Below, piece by piece: positions 9,032-18,152 of a stretch of 64,000 nt of DNA. The first letter of the stretch is position 1; every line of letters starts with the position of its first letter. This DNA comes from an uncultured Thalassotalea sp. (GTDB lineage: Bacteria > Pseudomonadota > Gammaproteobacteria > Enterobacterales > Alteromonadaceae). The notes beneath the pieces were generated by a model. It saw nothing but the letters and a program-made list of their open reading frames with translations, had not been told where the DNA came from and searched no databases. The position numbers and the translations under genes are program-made. The DNA is taken from positions 593,304 through 657,303 of the forward strand of contig CANLNK010000002.1 of NCBI GenBank assembly GCA_947492575.1, in the 5' to 3' direction.

Positions 9032-10312
9032 CTACTCAGAAATTAGCTTAGCGATTGTTTCTATCGATAAACCTGTCGCTCCTGCCGCCCAAAGCTCGTT
9101 CGCCTTGCCGTTGTATGCTGCTGCGATGTCGAAATGCAACCAACCTTTGCCTTCGTTTGGCACAAAACGACTCAAGAATCCTGCGGCATTGCTAGCACCG
9201 CCAGGGCCGCCACCAGGGATAGGTCGACTATTGGCAGTATCGGCAAATACCGACGGACATTTGCTTTGGTGCCACGGTTCTAAAGGCAACTGCCAGATAG
9301 GCTCATTTACCGCTTTTGCGGCTTCCATAGCTTGGTCTGCTGCATCCTGATCAAGCGAGAATAAAGCAGTATAGTCGCCACCCGTTGCGCCAACTGCGGC
9401 ACCCGTTAATGTCGCCGCGTCGATAATGACTGGCGCACCTGTTTCGCCGGCCGCGAGTAAGCCATCAGCTAACACAATGCGACCTTCAGCATCAGTGTTA
9501 GCGACTTCCATCGTTACGCCATTTTTATACGTAATAATGTCACCAAGCTTGTAAGCAAAACTGCTCACCATATTCTCAGCACAGCACAAGAATAGTTTTA
9601 CGCGTTTGTTTAAGCCTGTTTCAATAGCCAGTGCCATAGCGCCAATAACCACTGCAGCGCCGCCCATGTCACATTTCATATCAAACATGCCGACACTAGA
9701 CTTCATAGAGTAGCCACCGCTGTCGAAGGTAATTCCTTTGCCGACAAGACATGCTGAAATATCAGCGCTATTGTCACCCGTTGGGTTAAAGTCAATTTCG
9801 ACGAGACAAGGCGGATGCACACTGCCTTTACCAACATTGTAAATGCCCATCCAACCTTCTTCTGCTAACGCTTCACCTGACGTGACTTTGGTTGATATAG
9901 CACCTCCACCTTTTTCCGTAAGATATGCAATCGCTTTTTCTGCAAGTGACAATGGATAAAGCTCAGCAGGTGTCTGATTGGTTAGGTCACGGCTCCATGC
10001 ATAAACGGCTAACTTTTGCGTTAGCGCCTCTTTTTCAGCACCAGTAAACTCAACTGATGTCAGCTTATTCACGCCAGTAAAACCTAATGCAAATGCCCAT
10101 TGTTGTGCAGCAGTCCAATTGTCACCCGTCAGAACAGGGGCTTTAACACCTAGCCCATCAATTTTGCGAGCGGCTTTTTGGATTTCACGCAAAGGAAAAC
10201 GGTTGTCATCGTTTATAACAACGTATACGTCATTATCAACAAGCTGAACTAAATTATTACTTTGCCAGCTGTCATTTGGGGCTTGAGAAGAAAGGTAAAT
10301 CTGGGTGCTCAT
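9032..10312 (-). CDS. pepB: Aminopeptidase B (M17 leucyl aminopeptidase family)
   Basis: A 426-residue cytosolic metallo-aminopeptidase, almost the length of E. coli PepB (427). The M17 signature NTDAEGRIVL is at residues 272-281. The metal- and substrate-binding segments KGITFDSGGYSMK and MKCDMGGAA precede it, and ARP-type residues near NSRPIPGGGPGGASNAAGFL close the catalytic domain. It is shorter than PepA and lacks the PepA N-terminal DNA-binding extension, supporting PepB. It should release N-terminal residues, including acidic ones, from peptides in a reaction using two metal ions. It is transcribed alone, with a strong terminator beyond the stop. Confidence 0.94.
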   Translation of the reverse strand: MSTQIYLSSQAPNDSWQSNNLVQLVDNDVYVVINDDNRFPLREIQKAARKIDGLGVKAPVLTGDNWTAAQQWAFALGFTGVNKLTSVEFTGAEKEALTQKLAVYAWSRDLTNQTPAELYPLSLAEKAIAYLTEKGGGAISTKVTSGEALAEEGWMGIYNVGKGSVHPPCLVEIDFNPTGDNSADISACLVGKGITFDSGGYSMKSSVGMFDMKCDMGGAAVVIGAMALAIETGLNKRVKLFLCCAENMVSSFAYKLGDIITYKNGVTMEVANTDAEGRIVLADGLLAAGETGAPVIIDAATLTGAAVGATGGDYTALFSLDQDAADQAMEAAKAVNEPIWQLPLEPWHQSKCPSVFADTANSRPIPGGGPGGASNAAGFLSRFVPNEGKGWLHFDIAAAYNGKANELWAAGATGLSIETIAKLISE

Positions 10313-10590
10313 AAGGTCGCCTTATGGTTAAAGAGTCAAAATACTTGCTAAATTTTAGATGAAAGACAACAAGATACAAGCCATTCAAGGCTTCTGGTAT
10401 CAGATAAGTTGGCATACTGCTGGAAATTAGCCTATACGTTTAGTGTCACCGTCATAAAAGCGTTTTAAGAGTGACGCGATATCATTTCTGGAAATAATTA
10501 CTTTTGGCATAATGCGGCGCAAGCAGTAAACAGCGTCAGCAAATCAGGCTGAAATTGTTCTCCCAATGGTTTAGCTAGACAAGGACGCTC

Positions 10591-11631
10591 ATGTTTAACC
10601 GTACAGCACTGCTCACATTAATTACACTATTGCTTTCGCTCCCTAGCCACGTTTCACAGGCCCATAACGAACAAGAGAAACAGCAAAAAGTCGCGCTGAT
10701 TAAGCAACTAAAAGATGCAGGGAAAACTGTTTATGGAATGATTCCAAAAAGCACAAACGATCCCTTCTTCAGCTACGCAGCGAAAGGATGTCAAAAAGAA
10801 GCAGAACGGTTAGGCGTTCATTGTATATATTATGGTAGCGATAATGAGAACCCGCGCCTTCAAGAAAAAGACCTATTAGCACTAATCAATGCAGGCGTAG
10901 ATGGCATAGCGATTTCAGCTATCGTTGATGGTTGGCTAACCGATCGCCAGAGAGATAACCTTCGTCGTTGGGGTAAACCTATTGTGGCGTTTGACTCCCC
11001 ATTATCAAATGAATTGTCTGCCGCCTACATTGGCACCAATAATTACTTGCTGGGTAAGCAACTAGGTACAGAGCTACGCCAACTTAAACCCAGTGGCGGC
11101 ACTTACTGTTTACACTCTGAACGACCCGACTCGCCCAATCATCAAGACAGAATGCGCGGCATTATCGACGGTTTAACTGATGGTGGTAATGAAGAAGGAA
11201 AATGGCTTTCAGGTTTTAGCTGTCCGCTCTATCACTATGGCGATTTTAACGCCGCTGTTAACCAAATGATAAGGGTCATCAAAAACTTTGATGTAGATAC
11301 CTTTATTAGTACCGGTGGTGGTAGTCAATTTCTCCCCGAGAAATATAGGCAGGGATTAGCGCCTTACAAGAATGCCATTGTTAAAGGCCAGCTAACTATT
11401 GCCAGTATTGACACCCTGCCGGTGCAATTAGAGTATTTACATGAAGGGCTATCCTCGCTGAATATCGGGCAACGTCCAGCTGAAATGGGCAAATGGAGTT
11501 TGCACATACTTGACCTACTGACCAATGGACAACATGCACCATTAATTATTAATACAGGACTCACAGTTTGCCTACCAGATACCACCAACGATTGCACTGA
11601 TCATAGTGGACTATACATCAGTAGCCATTAA
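10591..11631 (+). CDS. Periplasmic sugar-binding-type protein without adjacent ABC transporter
   Basis: A 346-residue type I periplasmic binding protein (Peripl_BP_4-like). The signal peptide ends near SHVSQA (residue 24). Family features are YGMIPKSTNDPFFSYAAKGCQKEAERLG, which resembles the ribose/galactose-binding N-terminal lobe, and NAGVDGIAISAI, FDSPLS and YIGTNNYLLGKQLG in the hinge and second lobe. Pairs of Cys (TYCLHSE, SGFSCPL) may form disulphides. AAGGA six bases before ATG supports the start. No permease or ATPase lies nearby; the next gene is sfsA. It may feed a distant transporter or act as the sensing subunit of a receptor. The ligand is not predictable. Confidence 0.85.
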   Translation: MFNRTALLTLITLLLSLPSHVSQAHNEQEKQQKVALIKQLKDAGKTVYGMIPKSTNDPFFSYAAKGCQKEAERLGVHCIYYGSDNENPRLQEKDLLALINAGVDGIAISAIVDGWLTDRQRDNLRRWGKPIVAFDSPLSNELSAAYIGTNNYLLGKQLGTELRQLKPSGGTYCLHSERPDSPNHQDRMRGIIDGLTDGGNEEGKWLSGFSCPLYHYGDFNAAVNQMIRVIKNFDVDTFISTGGGSQFLPEKYRQGLAPYKNAIVKGQLTIASIDTLPVQLEYLHEGLSSLNIGQRPAEMGKWSLHILDLLTNGQHAPLIINTGLTVCLPDTTNDCTDHSGLYISSH

Positions 11632-11690
11632 CCTTCTATCGCGCTACTATCCTTGGCTATTTCACTGTTTTCAATAGTTAAGCCAGTCCA

Positions 11691-12410
11691 ATGAAATTTT
11701 CATCACCACTAAAACCTGCAGTACTTGTAAAGCGCTATAAGCGATTCCTCGCCGACGTAACTTTGGCTGACGGAACCGAAACAACGTTACATGTCGCTAA
11801 CACTGGCGCAATGACTGGGTGTGCGACGCCGGGTGATACTGTTTGGTATAGCACCTCAGAAAACCCAAAGCGGAAATACCCCTTTAGCTGGGAGCTTACT
11901 GAAACATCTGTAGCCGGCGACTTTATTTGCGTGAATACAGCTAAAGCCAATCAACTTGCCGAATTAGCGATTAAAGACGGTACGATTACCGAATTGCAGG
12001 GCTACGGCCTGCTCAAGCGAGAGGTAAAATATGGTGAAGAAAATAGTAAAATCGACATTTTCTTGAGTGATGACGAGACAGACTCAAATCCAAAGCCCGA
12101 CGTCTATGTTGAAGTGAAGAGCGTCACCTTACTCGAAGGTGAACAAGGGTTTTTTCCCGATGCAGTAACAACTCGTGGACAAAAGCACTTGCGAGAGCTT
12201 GCCACCATTGCTCAGTCTGGGCAACGTGCAGTGCTGTTATTTACGGTTCTACACTCTGGCATTAATAACTTTCAACCAGCTGCCCACATAGATCCAAAGT
12301 ACGCAGAACTATTGGCCGAAGCGAAAAAGCTTGGTGTCGAAATACTTGTCTACAAAGCGCACATAACTCATGAAGAAATGTCGCTGACAGAGAAAATAGC
12401 TTTCTTCTAA
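11691..12410 (+). CDS. sfsA: Sugar fermentation stimulation protein SfsA
   Basis: A 239-residue protein matching SfsA along its whole length: [50 protein letters not shown], and the C-terminal [28 protein letters not shown] and [21 protein letters not shown]. These acidic and lysine residues are those of a nuclease-like (PD-(D/E)xK) core, although the biochemical function is unsettled and it has been described as a DNA-binding regulator of maltose metabolism. It sits immediately upstream of dksA, as in E. coli. The ribosome-binding site before ATG is weak. Its stop is followed by the long dksA leader, so dksA probably has its own promoter. Confidence 0.95.
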   Translation: MKFSSPLKPAVLVKRYKRFLADVTLADGTETTLHVANTGAMTGCATPGDTVWYSTSENPKRKYPFSWELTETSVAGDFICVNTAKANQLAELAIKDGTITELQGYGLLKREVKYGEENSKIDIFLSDDETDSNPKPDVYVEVKSVTLLEGEQGFFPDAVTTRGQKHLRELATIAQSGQRAVLLFTVLHSGINNFQPAAHIDPKYAELLAEAKKLGVEILVYKAHITHEEMSLTEKIAFF

Positions 12411-12753
12411 ATTCAGCGAGAAGGTAATCGCTCCACTGACAGAAATATTTACGTACTTTTCGTCGATAATGATTGACTAACCACAGTGATTATTGCTAAA
12501 AGTGCTTGCTTGCAGAGAAATGGCACAAGTTCAAGGTTGAGCAACGTAAGTCTAACTAATTGAAATAGTTAAATTACCTAAATTTTTCTACATATTTCCT
12601 TGAAAATCATTTCCCGCAACACCATATAGCCAACTTGTAAAAAAAGTTGGCAAAGGTCGCAAGACCTGAAATTTGGCAATTGAACCGAGTGGCACATTAA
12701 GCGAGTAAAGTTATTACTCCCCACTTAGGACTAGTAGCATTAGGAGATTCAGC
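12411..12753 (+). promoter_or_regulatory. sfsA-dksA intergenic region with three small hairpins
   Basis: This 343-base gap holds the dksA promoter and leader. Three inverted repeats are packed into about 90 bases: GCCAACTT/AAGTTGGC (12629-12651, 8-bp stem, loop of seven), AGGTC/GACCT (12654-12667, GCAA tetraloop) and GAGTAA/TTACTC (12703-12719). None is followed by a T-run. AGGAG lies seven bases before the dksA ATG. I could not place the promoter with confidence. Confidence 0.5.
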
Positions 12754-13197
12754 ATGCCAGACAAACAAAAAGCATTAGGCATTTTAGCATTAGCAGGCGT
12801 TGCACCTTACAAGGAAAAGCCTGGCGAAGAATACATGAATGCTGAGCAACTAGAACATTTTAAAAAGATTTTAGAAGCTTGGCGCAACCAACTGCGCGAA
12901 GAAGTAGACCGCACAGTAACTCACATGCAAGACGAAGCAGCGAATTTTCCTGATCCAGTCGACCGTGCGGCACAAGAAGAAGAGTTCAGCTTAGAGTTAC
13001 GTACTCGCGACCGCGAGCGCAAGCTAATCAAGAAAATTGAAAAAACACTTCAACTTATTGAAGAAGATGATTTTGGTTTCTGTAACGCGTGTGGTATCGA
13101 AATCGGTATCCGTCGCTTAGAAGCTCGTCCTACTGCTGATCTTTGTATCGAATGTAAGACATTAGCAGAAATCAAAGAACGCCAAATGGCAGGCTAA
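12754..13197 (+). CDS. dksA: RNA polymerase-binding transcription factor DksA
   Basis: A 147-residue protein, near-identical in layout to E. coli DksA. The coiled coil carries the tip motif DxxDxA ([11 protein letters not shown]; Asp67, Asp70, Ala72), which enters the secondary channel of RNA polymerase. The C4 zinc finger uses Cys110, Cys113, Cys131 and Cys134 (CNACG...CIEC). With ppGpp it mediates the stringent response, repressing rRNA promoters and activating amino acid genes. All zinc ligands are present, so it is the canonical and not the Cys-free paralogue. AGGAG seven bases upstream supports the ATG. gluQ begins 23 bases downstream, so the two form an operon, as in E. coli. Confidence 0.98.
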   Translation: MPDKQKALGILALAGVAPYKEKPGEEYMNAEQLEHFKKILEAWRNQLREEVDRTVTHMQDEAANFPDPVDRAAQEEEFSLELRTRDRERKLIKKIEKTLQLIEEDDFGFCNACGIEIGIRRLEARPTADLCIECKTLAEIKERQMAG

Positions 13198-13220
13198 TCG
13201 CACTAACCATTACACTAAAA

Positions 13221-14123
13221 ATGGCGCTTCCGCTTACAGAGCGGCCGAATATCCAATATCGCGGCCGCTTTGCTCCTTCCCCTTCAGGCTTACTCCACTT
13301 TGGCTCACTTGTTTCCGCATTAGCCAGTTATCTAGATGCAAAAGCGAATAACGGTGTTTGGCTTGTTCGAATTGAAGACATCGATCCACCTCGTGAACAA
13401 CAAGGTGCCAGCAAGGCAATTCTCGACACGCTAGAGGCTTATCACCTGTTCTGGGACGAAACGGTTCTTTACCAAAGCCAACAAAGCGAGCTGTATGAGC
13501 AGGTGCTCGACTACTTTGCACAGCACCAGCAAAGTTACTACTGCCAATGCACGCGAGCGATGATTAAGGCACAAGGTGGCATTTATCAGGGCCATTGTAA
13601 GCAGCTAAATCATGATAAAGCAGGCAGTGGCACTCGACTAGTTAACCAATACCCTGCGACAAATTATCAAGATTTAATTCAAGGTAAGGTCGTTTGTGAT
13701 CCCGCGCTCGCCAAAGAAGACTTCATCATTAAGCGAAAAGATGGTCTGTACGCATATCAGTTAGCGGTTGTCGTTGATGATATTTTCCAGGGTATAACCA
13801 ATATCGTTCGAGGCTGTGATTTATTGGAGCCAACTGCACGACAATTAACGCTTTATCAAACCTTTGGCTATACTCCACCACAATATGCGCATGTACCATT
13901 GATCGTCACGGAAGAAGGTTACAAGCTTAGTAAGCAAAATAAAGCGCCGGCTATTGACGTTAAGTCGCCACAAAAAAGCCTCATTGCAGCGCTTGATGTA
14001 CTCGGGCAAAAACCTCCTAAAGAATTACATGACTTAAGTTGCCAAGCACTTATCAACTGGGCAATTAAACATTGGTCGCTAGATAAGGTACCCAAGGTTG
14101 CTGAGTTTGTTTGGCGCGAATAA
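13221..14123 (+). CDS. gluQ: Glutamyl-queuosine tRNA(Asp) synthetase
   Basis: A 300-residue truncated glutamyl-tRNA synthetase paralogue (YadB/GluQ-RS), with the catalytic domain but no anticodon-binding domain. The HIGH-like motif is FAPSPSGLLHFGSL, followed by VRIEDIDPPRE for glutamate and ATP. A zinc-site region begins at YYCQCTRAMI and continues to YQGHC. The KMSKS-like motif is YKLSKQNKA. It activates glutamate and attaches it to the queuosine base at position 34 of tRNA(Asp). It directly follows dksA (23 bases), the conserved gammaproteobacterial arrangement. Confidence 0.95.
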   Translation: MALPLTERPNIQYRGRFAPSPSGLLHFGSLVSALASYLDAKANNGVWLVRIEDIDPPREQQGASKAILDTLEAYHLFWDETVLYQSQQSELYEQVLDYFAQHQQSYYCQCTRAMIKAQGGIYQGHCKQLNHDKAGSGTRLVNQYPATNYQDLIQGKVVCDPALAKEDFIIKRKDGLYAYQLAVVVDDIFQGITNIVRGCDLLEPTARQLTLYQTFGYTPPQYAHVPLIVTEEGYKLSKQNKAPAIDVKSPQKSLIAALDVLGQKPPKELHDLSCQALINWAIKHWSLDKVPKVAEFVWRE

Positions 14124-14225
14124 TACCGAGCTAAAGATACTTTGGTCGAGTAAGTAAGCCGACTAGTTAAGCCGTGTATTTTTTCCACGTTTTGACGATC
14201 AATTAAACCTTGGCACTCGGAGTAA

Positions 14226-14276
14226 AGCCACCGCCTAGATCATTTATTCTAATGTGGTTCTCTTTTGGTGGTGGCT
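14226..14276 (+). promoter_or_regulatory. 10-bp inverted repeat upstream of pcnB
   Basis: AGCCACCGCC (14226-14235) and GGTGGTGGCT (14267-14276) pair with one mismatch around a 31-base loop, about 45 bases before the pcnB start. It lacks a T-run, so it is more likely an operator or leader structure than a gluQ terminator. No function is known. Confidence 0.35.
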
Positions 14277-14321
14277 AGGTTAAAATTGCGCCGTTTTATC
14301 ACGCGCTAGCTCAAGAGGTTT

Positions 14322-15725
14322 ATTATCAAACGCGTCATCGAATTATGCAAAAAGCTGCTCAATAAGGATAGTGACACAAACATGTCAGACACGACACAGT
14401 ACCCAATTATCATTCCCCGAGATCAGCATCAGGTTTCACGCAAATACATTAGCGATAATGCGCTAAAGGTACTCTATCGCCTAAATAAATCTGGCTACGA
14501 CGCTTATTTAGTCGGTGGTGGTGTGCGTGACATGCTGTTAGGTATTGAGCCAAAAGACTTCGATATTGCAACGAATGCAACTCCTGAACAAATTAAAGCG
14601 CTATTTCGCAACTGCCGCCTGATTGGCCGCCGTTTTCGCCTTGCTCATATCGTGTTTGGTCGCGATATCATCGAAGTGGCCACCTTTAGAGGGCACCACG
14701 ACTCGAGTGACGACAAGCAGGAGCAATGCAAAAAAATATCTAAGCAAAGTGCTGACGGCATGCTACTGCGTGACAACATCTACGGTTCAATTGACGAAGA
14801 TGCAGAACGCCGCGACTTTACCATTAACGCACTTTATTACAGCGTTGCCGATTTCAATATCTACGATTTTGCCGATGGTGTTAACGACATTGAAGCGCGG
14901 AAAGTAAAGCTGATTGGTGACCCAGAAACGCGCTACCGTGAAGACCCAGTTCGAATGTTGCGTGCAGTGCGCTTTGCGACGAAGCTCGATATGACTATCA
15001 GCGAAGAAACTGCTGCGCCTATCAAGCCGATGTCTTCACTGCTTGGCAATATTCCTCCTGCTCGTATGTTTGAAGAGTTTCTAAAGCTATTCATTTCAGG
15101 AAAAGCAGTCGCCAATTTCGATATGCTGCGCGAGTATGACTTATTCAAGTACTTGTTCCCTCAACTCGAACAAGCACTGCTTGCCGAAGACAATGAAACG
15201 CTACTAGCTTTTGTTCGTCTTGCGATGGCAAATACAGACAAACGTATCAACCAAAATTTACGTGTAACACCAGCGTTTTTATTGGCGGCATTCCTTTGGT
15301 ACCCGTTATCGCGCCAAGTCACACAGTTACGCCAAAACAGCCAGTTAACGCCGCAAGATGCTTTCTTCTCTGTGCTCCATGAAGTGATGTCTGAGCAACA
15401 GCGTTCAATTGCTATTCCTAAGCGCTTCCAAGCGCCAATGAAAGACATTTGGATACTGCAAGACAAGTTGCAACGTCGTGATGGCAAGCGGGCTTATAAA
15501 ACACTAGAGCACCCGAAATTCAGAGCTGGCTATGATTTCTTATTACTGCGTGGTGAAATTGAAGGCGGAGAAGTCGAGCAGTTGGCGAAATGGTGGACTG
15601 ACTTCCAAGAGGCATCACCTGAGCTACAACAGATGATGATTAAGTCGTTGCCTAATGCTCGTAACCCACGCCGCAGCGTACGCAAACGTCGTAAACCACG
15701 CAAGACGGCAGCTAAGTCGGAGTAA
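14322..15725 (+). CDS. pcnB: Poly(A) polymerase I, probable ATT start
   Basis: Adds poly(A) tails to RNA 3' ends and so promotes decay. It is a class II nucleotidyltransferase: LVGGGVRDMLLG and PKDFDIATNATPEQIK hold the catalytic carboxylates, followed by NCRLIGRRFRLAH, RRDFTINALYY and RYREDPVRMLRAVRFA, with a basic Arg/Lys-rich tail. The first ATG is at 14382, but the frame stays open upstream and codes IIKRVIELCKKLLNKDSDTN, which aligns with the E. coli N-terminus (MFTRVANFCRKVLSREE). ATT at 14322, just after AGAGG, occupies exactly the position of the AUU start reported for E. coli pcnB. That start gives 467 residues (E. coli 465). folK follows three bases after the stop. Confidence 0.93.
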   Translation: MIKRVIELCKKLLNKDSDTNMSDTTQYPIIIPRDQHQVSRKYISDNALKVLYRLNKSGYDAYLVGGGVRDMLLGIEPKDFDIATNATPEQIKALFRNCRLIGRRFRLAHIVFGRDIIEVATFRGHHDSSDDKQEQCKKISKQSADGMLLRDNIYGSIDEDAERRDFTINALYYSVADFNIYDFADGVNDIEARKVKLIGDPETRYREDPVRMLRAVRFATKLDMTISEETAAPIKPMSSLLGNIPPARMFEEFLKLFISGKAVANFDMLREYDLFKYLFPQLEQALLAEDNETLLAFVRLAMANTDKRINQNLRVTPAFLLAAFLWYPLSRQVTQLRQNSQLTPQDAFFSVLHEVMSEQQRSIAIPKRFQAPMKDIWILQDKLQRRDGKRAYKTLEHPKFRAGYDFLLLRGEIEGGEVEQLAKWWTDFQEASPELQQMMIKSLPNARNPRRSVRKRRKPRKTAAKSE

Positions 15726-15728
15726 TCG

Positions 15729-16256
15729 ATGGCAATTGCTTACATTGGCCTTGGCAGTAATCTAGCCGATCCTGCTCAACAAATTCAAAACGCGGTTTAT
15801 GCGCTATCTAAAATTCAGCAAACTGAAATAGCTTCAGTTTCGTCGTTGTACTTCAGTCGCCCTATGGGCCCGCAAGACCAGCCTGATTATATGAATGCCG
15901 TTGCAGCGTTAAATACAGGACTTGCGCCACTTGCCCTGCTCGATGCACTTCAAGCCATCGAAAATGACGCTGGACGCATAAGAAAAGACAATCGCTGGGG
16001 TCCACGCATTCTCGATTTAGACATCCTATTATTTGATGGTTTAGTTATCGACAATGAGCAATTAACTGTTCCACATTATGGCATGAAAGAACGTGAGTTT
16101 GTTTTGTTGCCGCTGGCAGAGGTAGCGCCAAACCTAACGCTGCCTGATGGAGAAAGCATTGCGGTGCTAAGCGAAAATATCGCAACAAATGGATTAAAAG
16201 TTTACGGTTCGCTGCGCACTCAAGAAAGCGTAGTAACAGTAGAAACACTAAGCTAG
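15729..16256 (+). CDS. folK: 2-amino-4-hydroxy-6-hydroxymethyldihydropteridine diphosphokinase
   Basis: HPPK of 175 residues, which transfers pyrophosphate from ATP to the pterin in folate synthesis. Signature stretches are AYIGLGSNLADP at the N-terminus, YFSRPMGPQDQPDYMNAV, and the pterin/ATP motif RWGPRILDLDILLFDG with the metal-binding Asp pair, then VPHYGMKEREFVLLPLAEVAP. GGAG before ATG lies in the 3' end of pcnB, only three bases separate the genes, and they are surely co-transcribed. This pcnB-folK-panB-panC order is conserved in gammaproteobacteria. Confidence 0.96.
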   Translation: MAIAYIGLGSNLADPAQQIQNAVYALSKIQQTEIASVSSLYFSRPMGPQDQPDYMNAVAALNTGLAPLALLDALQAIENDAGRIRKDNRWGPRILDLDILLFDGLVIDNEQLTVPHYGMKEREFVLLPLAEVAPNLTLPDGESIAVLSENIATNGLKVYGSLRTQESVVTVETLS

Positions 16257-16377
16257 TTAGCGTGGTTCGCAATTAAAGCAAATAGCGCAACAAATTTAAG
16301 AAAATATTAGTAAACACTAGTAACTATAAAAAATAATAATTTACACAAGCAATAGCATAACCACATTGGAAAACACT

Positions 16378-17172
16378 ATGGCAAAAATGACGACATCCAA
16401 GCTGCTGAAAATGAAGCAAAATGGAGAGAAAATTTCAACGATTACTGCATATGATGCTAGTTTCGCGAAACTCTTTGATCAAGCCGGTATTCACGCCATT
16501 TTAATCGGTGATTCATTAGGTATGGTATTACAAGGCCAAGATGACACCTTACCTGTAAGCATCAATGATATGGCCTACCATACGCGTTGCGTGAAAGCAG
16601 GTGTTGAAAACACACTAATCATCAGCGATATGCCATTTATGACTTACGCGACTAAAGAGCAAACATTTGCCAATGCAACAAAATTAATGCAGGCAGGTGC
16701 ATCGATGGTCAAAATGGAAGGCGGTAGTTGGTTAATTGAAACTATCGAAGGGCTTGTAGAGCGTGGTATTCCTGTTTGTGGTCACCTAGGTTTAACACCT
16801 CAATCAGTCAACGTTTTCGGTGGTTTTAAAGTACAAGGTCGCGAGCAATCTCAAGCAGATAAAATGGTCGCGGAAGCAAAGGCGCTAGAAGCGGCGGGAA
16901 TTCAGCTACTTGTTCTTGAATGCATTCCTGAAAGCCTTGGTAAAGCTATCTCTGAAGCTGTCAGCGTACCAACTATTGGCATTGGTGCAGGTCGTGACAC
17001 AGACGGACAAATTCTTGTCATGCACGACGCACTAGGTATTTCATGTAGCTACATGCCGAAGTTCTCTCGTAACTTCTTAAAAGATACCGGTGACATAAAA
17101 GGGGCAATCGAGCTATACATCGAAGAAGTTTCTGCCGGTAACTTCCCTGGTGAAGATCACATTTTTAGTTAG
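16378..17172 (+). CDS. panB: 3-methyl-2-oxobutanoate hydroxymethyltransferase
   Basis: The first step of pantothenate synthesis: transfers a hydroxymethyl group from 5,10-methylene-THF to alpha-ketoisovalerate, giving ketopantoate. Motifs are [35 protein letters not shown] (metal-binding Asp), [29 protein letters not shown] and [12 protein letters not shown] at 16366 is possible, but the ATG at 16378 has GGA at good spacing and gives 264 residues, the same as E. coli PanB. panC follows after 76 bases. Confidence 0.96.
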   Translation: MAKMTTSKLLKMKQNGEKISTITAYDASFAKLFDQAGIHAILIGDSLGMVLQGQDDTLPVSINDMAYHTRCVKAGVENTLIISDMPFMTYATKEQTFANATKLMQAGASMVKMEGGSWLIETIEGLVERGIPVCGHLGLTPQSVNVFGGFKVQGREQSQADKMVAEAKALEAAGIQLLVLECIPESLGKAISEAVSVPTIGIGAGRDTDGQILVMHDALGISCSYMPKFSRNFLKDTGDIKGAIELYIEEVSAGNFPGEDHIFS

Positions 17173-17248
17173 GCTAACTGCAAGCCCAGCAAGTACAAAT
17201 TAAGTAATTACAGAAGTCAGTAGATAATAGTTAAGCAAGTAGTAGTTT

Positions 17249-18100
17249 ATGCAAATCGTAAAAGATATCGACAGCCTTAGAACACAAATCAAAGCATGGC
17301 AGCGCGAAGGGCTAACCATTGGCTTTGTGCCAACAATGGGCAACCTTCATCAAGGTCATTTAACCCTTGTCGATAACGCTAAAAACCGTGCAGACAAAGT
17401 TGTCTCAAGCATTTTTGTTAATCCAATGCAGTTTGGAGCCAATGAAGATATTGATAACTACCCGCGTACGATGGAGGCAGACCAAGAAAAGCTAATAGAC
17501 CATGGCTGCGATTTATTGTTCACACCAACACCTGACGTAGTCTACCCGAAAGGCTTGGACAAACAGAGCTTTGTTGAAGTGTTGGATGTTGCAGATGGAC
17601 ACTGTGGCGAGAGTCGACCTGGACATTTCCGCGGTGTAGCAACCGTTGTTTGTAAACTATTCAATCTTGTGCAGCCTGACTTTGCTTGTTTTGGCCTAAA
17701 GGATTACCAACAAGTTCAAGTAATCCAAACCATGGTTGAAGATCTCAACATGCCAATTGAAATTGTGCCTGTTGCTACCGTGCGCGAAGAAAGTGGCCTT
17801 GCATTAAGTTCTCGTAATGGCTATTTAACGCTGGAAGAAAAGGCCATAGCGCCAACCTTATATCAAAGTATGCAATGGCTTGCTGAGCGAATTAAGGAAG
17901 GCGAGACGGCAGATATCGAGACATTAGCTGCTAAGGCAAGCACTAAAATCGATAGTGTAGGCATGAGAACCGACTATATTAATGTCGTTCACGCACGTAC
18001 TTTGCAGCCTGTAAGTGATGAAGACACAGAACTCGTAATCCTAGCAGCCGCACATTGCGGCAAAGCTCGCCTGATTGATAACTTGCAATTTAGTCGCTAA
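17249..18100 (+). CDS. panC: Pantothenate synthetase
   Basis: Joins pantoate and beta-alanine with ATP through a pantoyl-adenylate. Length 283 residues, the same as E. coli PanC. The HIGH-type motif is [16 protein letters not shown] (His34, His37), followed by [40 protein letters not shown] and the KMSKS-like [10 protein letters not shown]. It ends 53 bases before the stop of the convergent panP gene, which should supply its beta-alanine substrate. Confidence 0.97.
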   Translation: MQIVKDIDSLRTQIKAWQREGLTIGFVPTMGNLHQGHLTLVDNAKNRADKVVSSIFVNPMQFGANEDIDNYPRTMEADQEKLIDHGCDLLFTPTPDVVYPKGLDKQSFVEVLDVADGHCGESRPGHFRGVATVVCKLFNLVQPDFACFGLKDYQQVQVIQTMVEDLNMPIEIVPVATVREESGLALSSRNGYLTLEEKAIAPTLYQSMQWLAERIKEGETADIETLAAKASTKIDSVGMRTDYINVVHARTLQPVSDEDTELVILAAAHCGKARLIDNLQFSR

Positions 18101-18152
18101 TCACGACTAAATTGCTTCTAGTATTTTTGCGTTTAGCTGCGCTAATTAGCAG

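Noticed and set aside
10430-10530. Possible sigma-54 promoters (TTGGCAT and similar) upstream of the binding-protein gene
   Set aside because: GG and GC elements are not separated by the required ten bases.
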